A stretch of 64,000 bases of DNA from Anodontia alba (taxonomy: Eukaryota; Mollusca; Bivalvia; Lucinida; Lucinidae): the NCBI GenBank assembly GCA_964016985.1, contig OZ024827.1, forward strand, positions 75,278,953 through 75,342,952. The letters run 5' to 3'. A model generated the notes under the pieces. It searched no databases and was not told the origin of the DNA. It saw only the letters and a program-made list of their open reading frames with translations. Position numbers and translations under genes: made by a program. Shown here piece after piece: positions 48,001-57,000 of the stretch (the first letter of the stretch is position 1; each line of letters opens with the position of its first letter).

Positions 48001-51000
48001 GTATTATTATCACTTTTCTTGATTATTACCAGTTAGTTCCGTTGATTTTTTTTTTTTTTTTTTTTTTTTTTGATTTGGGTTTTACGGCCCTTTCAAGAAT
48101 ATTTCACTTATATCGAGCCGGTCGTTCATCAAAGGTGGGCGAAAACCGGAGAACCCGGAAGTTCCGTTGATTAATGCTTGTTTCATGTCTGGGTCACATA
48201 GCTGATGTGTGGAAAAAAATAAGTACCATCTGCTTACACATCTGGTCATAATCAGGGTCTATACTGTGACAAAAGCTACAGGACACCTTCGCCTCACCGA
48301 AACAACCCCCCGTCCCCCTCCTCCCATCAATACATGTCAGTATGGTAGCATAATTGCTTTGTTTACAGCAGAATATTATAGATCCTGCCCAAACTTTGGG
48401 GGCTATACTGTCTTGCTCCTGTGGAATATTAGCTAAACATTTTGGAATACAGCAGTAAAATCGGCAACATTATATTACTGACCACGAAATAATACTTTTT
48501 TTTCCACCAAAAACTTTCTTTCCCTACTTCTGTATCTGAAGCTTGATAATGCAGATTAACGCTAAGCACCTGGGTAAAATGTTCACCAGAGGACATTTTG
48601 AAATATTTTTGTTATTTTTCTCAGTATACAGGATTTGATATCTTATGCAGATTGTCATCAATGGAGACAATTTGCATGAAATGTCAAATCAAGATCTCTG
48701 GAAAAATAAAAAAATAACATCAGTTTGTCATCTGCTAAATATTCTCAGGTGAAAGAAACAGTGCTGCTATTATAGATAAGCTTTTAAATAAAAAGAAAAC
48801 TATCATTTGCCCCTTCTTCCTAAAACACATATAAACGCAACCATTTACCCATAGGGGTATTTAACAAGGTGGGGCAAATATTTACCCATATGGGGTAAAT
48901 TTACCCCTAGGGGTAAACTTAATGCATATAAATGGGGCTTTATATTCAAAACATAATAAACCATCTTATCGAGAGGCTCCTGTGTATCTAGAAAAATACT
49001 GTTTCTTTTTTCTTAACCCTTAAAGCGCCAGTCACAATTATTGTCGTCTGCTTGGTCTTCTGCCGGTTACTTTAAAAGTCATTTCTGCAAACAGTGTGGA
49101 CCCAGATCAGACTGCTCCTTCAGGAGCAGTCTGATCTGGATCCACACTGTTTGCCTATATGCAAAATGTAAGTTTGAAAAGTTTGCAAGAAGATGCAGCA
49201 GACGGCATCAGCAGACGACATTTTCAGATGCAGATTTTCTTGGCGCTTTAAGGGTTAACACTTTGCATGCTGGGTAAAATTTTCAGTAGATGACATTTTG
49301 AAATATTTTTCTTATTTTTCATAGAAATAAGATTTGACACTTCATGCAAATTGTGTCCTTAGGAAACAATTTGCATGAGGTGTCAGATCCTATGTTCTAG
49401 TAAAACAAGACAAGAGGCCCATGGGCCACGACTCGCTCACCTGAGTGACATAACCACTGCAGATATGCAGATGTTATGCAACATTTTTCCAATCCTATCA
49501 TCGCAACCAATGAAGAGATCATCATTTGAGCAGTTCTTAGTTTTGAAGAAGAATATATGGGCCTGACAGTCAATGGAGCATAATCATTTGAATAAACTAT
49601 CAATCACATTTCAACAGTAGGATCAATGCGAAATTTGGTGGAAATTGGCTAAGTGGTTTCTGAAGAATCATGATTTTATACATGTAAACAGCACAGTGGC
49701 AGGGAAATATAACAAATATAAACAAGATGACGCATACATGCCATTAGCTGTTGACAGAAATCTGTGAGATTTTGCAAATTTGTAGGGGAGATTTGATAAA
49801 ATTCTGTGAGGTTTTTATGAAAGTCACTTTCAAGCTCACATAAGTAAGTTAAAAGTAATTATTTTAATGAATTAAGCTTGGTGTAGCTATGCTAATGTGT
49901 GATTTATTTCTAGTTCTTCAAAAAATAGCTTATTAAATGGTATGAAAATTCTGTGAGATTTGAAAATCTTATGGGAAACGAGATCCAGAAGGGCCAAAAT
50001 TCTGTGAGATTTTGTCTCACAGTGTGAGGTATGGCATGTATGATGACGGCCATCTTAGATTTCCAATCAGAACAATTTTTGGTCAAATGTCAATATCCCT
50101 CCCGTCCCCGACGGCTTATGCAAAGATTCAGCCCCAAGGCATCCTCGGTTCTGGAGAAGAAGATTTTTAAAGGTTTTTACCATATACGGGCATTGTGGCC
50201 ATCTTGGACAATGAGCCGCGACCATTTATCTTTCATTCCCCCAACCTAAGGAGGCTCCATATGAAATTTGAGCAAAATTGGCCTAGAGGCTCCAGAGAAG
50301 TCGTTTAAAATTCTGAACATTTTTCCCATACAAATGCATAAGGAAGCAAAACTGACCTTACCGTAAAAAGGTCAAATGTCAATGTACGACCATTATTTTA
50401 GCAACTTTGGTAGACCTCCTGTTTCTGATGATATATGTAAAGGTTCAGCCATAAGGCATCCTCGGTTTTGGAGAACAAGATTTTTAAAGGTTTTTCCCGT
50501 ACAAATGCATAGGGAAGCAAACTTGACCTTGCCGTAAAAAGGTCAAATGTCAATATACGACCTTTATTTTATCAATTTTGGTAGACCTCCTGTCCCCCAA
50601 TGATTTATGCAATGATTCAGCCCCAAGACATCCTCCGTTCTGGAGAAGAAGATTTTTAAAGGTTTTTACCATATATGGGCATGGCGGCCATCTTGGTCAA
50701 CGAGCCGCGACCATTTTAGCCATCTTTCATTCCCCCAACCTAAGGAGGCTCCATATGAAATTTGAACAAAATTGGCCCATGGGCTCCAGAGGAGAAGTCG
50801 TTTGAAATTCTGAATATTTTTCCCATACAAATGCATAAAGAAGCAAAATTGACCTTACCGTAAAAAGGTCAAATGTCAGTGTACGACCATTATTTTAGCA
50901 ACTTTGGTAGACCTCCTGTTTCTGATGATATATGTAAAGGTTCGGCCATAACGCATCCTCGGTTTTGGAGAACAAGATTTTTAAAGGTTTTTCCCATACA

Positions 51001-54000
51001 AATCGTTGGGAAGCAAAATTGACCTTGCCGTAAAAAGGTCAAATGTCAATATACGACCTTTACTTTACCAATTTTGGTAGACCTCCTGTCCTCGATGACT
51101 TATGCAAAGATTCAGATCCAAGGCATCCTCCGTTCTGGATAAGATTTTTAAAGGTTTTTACCATATATGGGCATGGCGGCCATCTTGGTCAATGGACCAC
51201 GACCATTTTAGCAATTTTTCGTTCCCCCAACCTAAGGAGGCTCCATATGAAATTTGAGCAAAATTGGCTCAGGGGCTTCAGAGGAGAAGTCGTTTGAAAA
51301 TGTTAACGGATGGATGCACGGACAGACGGACGGACGACGGACGAAAAGTGATCACAATAGCTCATCCTGAGCATAGCTCAGGTGAGCTAAAAAATATCAT
51401 CAGTTTGTCATCTGCTGAATCTGCCCATAGCATGGTAAGTGTTAATTACCCGCAAAAAAAAAATGTGGGTACCCATTAAAAGCATCTTGCGATAACTGCA
51501 TCAATCTGGGCCTCTCTCTCAAAGCACTGCGACTAAGATATTGTACGAGACTGTCCTAGGTGGGCTGTGCCTAGTAAAATAATGAAATAACTTAACCTTC
51601 ACCACTCTCTCAGCAAATTCAGCAGTCCTAGGTGGGCTGTGCCTAGTAAAATAATGAAATAACTTAACCTTCACCACTCTCTCAGCAAATTCAGCAGACA
51701 ACAAACTGTTGATGTTTTTTCTATTTTTCTCATAAAATAGTATTCACAATATCACATTTCAAGTCTAATTTTCTCTGAAAAATAATTTAAAACAAAATAA
51801 TAGAGTTTTGTCTGCTACATTTTTGCTTGTGTTGCTGCTTCATGGGTTAAACTTTAACTGCACTGAGTTTAAGGATGATCATTTAAACAGAATTTTCTGT
51901 AAAATCAGGAGTTTGTTTTAACCCTTAAACTGCAAGTACAGCAGATGACTTTGATTTTTTTTTCCATTTTTTAGAGAAAATAAGGCTTGACATTTCATAT
52001 GAATAATATGCCTAACAGAAATTCACATGAAATACCGAGTCTTATTTTCATTAGAAAGTAATGATAAAAAAATTAGGGTTATCTGCTAAAATTTTTCCCT
52101 AGCACACTATGGCATAAATAATATTTACCCCAAGTATTTGGACACCTCAATTCCTTACCATACTTGTTCTAAAATTTGAATTTGTTGTGCCTAAAAATTG
52201 CTGGATGAGTGGCAAACAGTATAGAGACTGATAAGATGTTGCATTTTGTGGCCTCTCATTTGAATCTACACTGTTTGCTCAGGCCTATCAGTCCAAAAAT
52301 ATTTGGTAAATATGGTATACATCTCATTTTATTTAACCCTTAACTCTAGTCATGCTGAATAAATTAAGATACCACGCCCACTTTTAATTGTCAGCTAATC
52401 AGATTACTTAATCTGGGTTGTTGATACAAATTCACGTACTAAATGACAAACACTGCAGATCCAGATCAGTTGAATCTACACTGTTTGCAAATGCAGGGCA
52501 TATCCGGGTTCAGCAGGACCAGGGTTAAAGTGCACAACTGCAGGGGGATAAAATTTTGATGGTAGTTTTTGTTGTTGCTTTCCTGAGAAAATAAGGCTTG
52601 ACATTTCATGTGAATCATCTGCACAGTAGAAAGAAAACATGAAATGTCAAACCTTATTTGCTCCAAAAATAATAAATAATTTTCTTAAAATGTCGTCTGC
52701 TACAGTTTTGCTTGGCACATCTACTATGATCTAAGGGTAATAAGTTCATTTTCTGAGCTGTTTTCCCTATTGCTTTTGTTATCATTGTTTCAGTTAAACA
52801 GTATTTGCAGCTGCAAGAATGTACCAAACAGCTTCAAAATGGATTTAACCAGATATGATTTATTTTTCTTTTATTCAAGGCCCAGCTATCTTGCCTGGCT
52901 ATGGTCTGAAAGCACACACATGTAAACATACCTTAACCACCCTCTGGGATAATTCAGCAGATGGCAAATAAGTGATAGTTTTCTTATTTTTCTCAGAAAA
53001 CAGGATCTGACATTCCATGCAAATTGCCTCCATTGGAGACAATTTGCATGAAATGTGAAATCCTGTTTTCTGGAAAAAATAAGAAAAACGTTTCAACATG
53101 ACATCTGCTGAAAGTTTTACCCAGAGTGCTAAGTGTTAAAAAGCCCTCCTCTTGGTATTAACCACTTAACGCTTAGCACTCTGGGTAAAATTTTCAGCAG
53201 GGGACATATCAGAAGATTTTTCCCAGAAAACAGGATCTGACATTTCATGCAAGACAATTTGCATGAAATGTCAAATCCTGTTTTCTGGGAAAAATAGGAA
53301 AAATATCACAAATTTGTCATCTGCTGAATTAGCCAAGAGGGTGGTAAAGGTTGAAGTGCTATGCAAATTTGTAGCAGACGACATTCTAAAACTAAGTTTG
53401 CTATTTTTTTGAGAAAATAAGGCTTGACATTTCAGGTGAATCCTCTGGAAGGCAGGTCTGAATACGTATTGATACATATTTGAGCCTTGGTGAGCCAAGA
53501 TGTCCTCTGCTTGGTTAAAACCTTTTAAGTGCTAAGCAAATTTGAGGCAACATTCTAAAAATGATTTTGTTATTTTCAGAGAAAATAAGGCTTGACATTT
53601 CATGTGAAACATCTACTAGGCAGGTCTGAATACACGTACATGCATTTGAGCCTTGGTGAGTCGAAATGTCCTCCTTCTGGTATAAACCTTTAAGCTCTAA
53701 GCAAATTTGTAGCAAATAACATTTTTGTTATTTTTCAGAGAAACTAAGGCTTGGCATTTCATGTGAATCATCTGCTAGACAAATCTGAATATATATACAT
53801 ATATCTGAGCCTTGGTGAGCTAAGATGCTCTCCTTTTGTTACAAGCAAATTTGTAGCAAACAAGAGCACCGCAAGCGGGGCAGTATAAATAAATGCACAT
53901 TCACCATTTAATCACATGGATAAAGTTTTAACAGGAATCGTTAATAGGGCTGTTAAAAGGAGGGGCAAAGACTGTAACCTAAAATCAATATGCACTGCTC

Positions 54001-57000
54001 CACATCATGGTCCAACTATATATTGTTTCAGCTTGATCAGATATAAACTGTAGGAGGAGTTAGCCAGAAAATAAAAAGTTAACAGAAATTTTAAAAAGGG
54101 CATAACTTCCTCTGTTAATATTAATATTTGGTGGACTGCAACCTTGAATATATACATGTATGTGCTGCTCAACATCATGATCGAACAATAAGTCAAGTTT
54201 CAGCTTGATTGGATGTCCTCTATAGGAGGAGTTGATGGGATGTAAACTGTAGGAGTAGCTAGCATATTTGGTGGACTGCAACCTGGAAACAATATGCATG
54301 GCTCCACATCATGGTCTATCTATATATTAAGTTTCAGCTTGATCGGAAGTAATCTATAGGAGGAGTTCGCCCGAAACAACATGTTTACAAAACTTTTCAA
54401 AGGGACATAACTCTGTTGATATTTGGTGAACTGTAACCTCGAATCATTATGCGCTGCTCCACATTATGGTCTAACTATGTATTAAGTTTCAGCTTGATCA
54501 GATGTAATCTATAGGAGGAGTTAGCAGGTAACAAAATGTTTACAAAAATTTTCAAAGGGGCATTACTCAATTTCTATTTGGTGGAAAGTGACCTAGAAAA
54601 AATATGCACTGCTCCACATCATGGTCTAACTATATATCTAAGTTCAGCTTGATCGGATGTAATCTATAAGAGAAGTTATCCAGCAACGAAATGTTTACAA
54701 AAAATTTCAAAGGGGCATAACTCTGTTAATATTTGGTGGATTGTAACTTCAAAATAATATGCATTACTCCACATCATGGTCTAACTGTGTATCAAGTTTT
54801 AGCTTGATTGGATGTAAACTGTAGGAGACTTAGCCGGAAACAAAATGTTAACAAAAATTTTCAAAGGGGCATAACTCTGTTAAAATTTAGTGGACTGTAA
54901 GCTTGAATCAATGTGCTCTGCTCCAAATCATGGTTTAACTATATACATGTACATGTATTAAATTTCAGCTTGATCGGGTATAAACTGTAGGAGGAGTATT
55001 CTGGAAACAAAACGTTTACAGACTGATGGACAGTTTAGGGGCTACCTCAATGTTAAATTTCCATAGGGATTTAGGGGCTACTCAAATTTGGTTTAGGAGC
55101 TAGCTAATGTATTATAAATGAAATAAAACTCAAAATACCTCATAATTATGTCCAAAATAGCCCAAAAATAGCCCCTAAACACTGGATGTTGGCCCAGACG
55201 AACCGACAGATGGACAGAGACTGAGGGGCATAACATAATACGACCGTTTTTCAAACGGGCATATAATAACATTCCAAAAATGATTTTTTTTTTCAGAGAA
55301 AATAAGGCTTCACATTTCATGTAAATCATCTGCTAGGCAGACATTCACATGATATATCAAGCCTGACATAAAAACAAATATTTCAAAGTGTCACTTGCTT
55401 TAGTTGTTATTACCCATTTATGTTGAGTTGTCTTTTCTATCTTTATGCTGAGTTGTCTTTTCTATCTTAACATTTTGGACAGGTCCATTTCCAATATTAG
55501 GGGTGTCCAGATAGTTTTTATTATTATCATGTTTTGTAGAAATTTCAGCAAACAGCATAGACACTGATCAGACCTAGCATGCTGTGTTCTGTGGCATTTG
55601 ATCTGGGTCTTCACTGCTTATTAATGTCCCTTTTATGGGACGCTAGGCTTAAATGGGTTAACCCTTAAACTGCCAATCACAACAATTGTCATCTGCTTTG
55701 TCACCTGCTTGTGATTTTAAAAGTTATTTCTGCAAACAGTGTGGACCCAGATCAGACTGCTCCAGTCTGATCTTGTCCACACTGTTTGCCTGTATGCAAA
55801 AATAGGTTTGAAAAGTTTGCAAGAATATTCAGCAGACAACATACACAGACGACATTTTCAGACGCAGGTTTTCTTGGCATTTTAAGGGTTAAAGATTATC
55901 AGTCTAAATAAAAATTGTCATTTTACTGCACTGTAAAACTAAAGTCCAAGAAATAACTGTTCATGTTACAGCTTTAACCCTAGATGTGCTGAACCTGGAT
56001 ATGACCTGCCTTTGAAAACAGTGGATCCAGAGCAGTAGGAACTGATCTGGATCTACACTGTTTGTAATTCAGAATATGAACTTGTATCAACAACCTGGAT
56101 CAGGCATTATGATTGGCTAACAGTTAGAAGTGAACATGATATTTATTAAGTATGACAAGAGTTAATTAAATTATCAGTACTTTTTGGTAGAAAAAGTGTC
56201 TTATCTAGGGCTATGTTTAACTCTTTTCCCACTAGTTGTAACTTTTGTGGTCTACTGATAACTTTTGCAAACGGTTTGAACTCAGATCAGGCCTGACAAA
56301 ATGTCGGGCCTGATCTGAATCCAAACTGTTTGACACTCTGATGGTATTCCTGAAAGAATTTTTTGAAAAAGTTAATTTTTCAAAAAAAAAATCCACAGAC
56401 AACAAAAATGTATGCAAAATTACCCAGCATGCAAAGAATTAAGTACTCTCTAAAACAGCCAGTTCTGTGACTTTGCAATGGTTGGCTGTTGTACAGAGTC
56501 AACCCTATACATGTACCCATATTTACCATAAGCATAAGGACACCTTATCTACTTACCATACTTCTAATATTTGAAATAGTCCATTCTACTACCTCTTGAT
56601 GTGTCTAAAATATTGCTGTATGTATGGCAAACAGTGTAGCCCCTAATCAGATGCCTCATTCTGTGGCATCTGATCTGGGTCTACAGAGTTGGCATAGGCC
56701 TATGTGTTCCAATACTTAGGGTTTTTATGGTAGTCATATAAAAATCTTGTAAAATTATAGAATAAAAATGTTTCTGAGAGGTTAGTGCAAGGTTTTCCTT
56801 AGCCTGTGAAAATGGTTATTTTGACCCCAAATTTTGAATAAAAGATAAAATATTAGGCTCTCTATACATTTGTACCCGTATAGTCCCACAACAGTTGGTA
56901 ACCTTGTACATACCGCTTGTATGAGAATAGCTATGAGGACTCCACCAGCCTGCTGATAGGCCTGAGGAAAATTCAACAGTCCTGCCCCAAGGGCTGCATT

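Larger units (their letters stand above)
46782..48939. mobile_element. 2.16 kb element bounded by CCCCTAGGGG palindrome arrays
   Basis: The left end GCCCCGTTTATATGCATAAG and the reverse of the right end GCCCCATTTATATGCATTAA align over about 45 bases including TTTRCCCCTAGGGGYAAA. The left array (46782-47020) has six exact CCCCTAGGGG palindromes plus ACCCACGTGGGT and ACCCATAGGGGT. The right array (48838-48939) has one plus two variants. TTAT beside both ends may be a target duplication. Frame J foldbacks (47391-47592, 48563-48750) lie inside. No ORF. Confidence 0.65.
49255..51443. repeat. foldback frame J split by modular element W
   Basis: The left part 49255-49410 and right part 51391-51443 join to TAAAACAAG-AAAAATATCATCAG, as in intact frame J copies. 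Confidence 0.78.
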
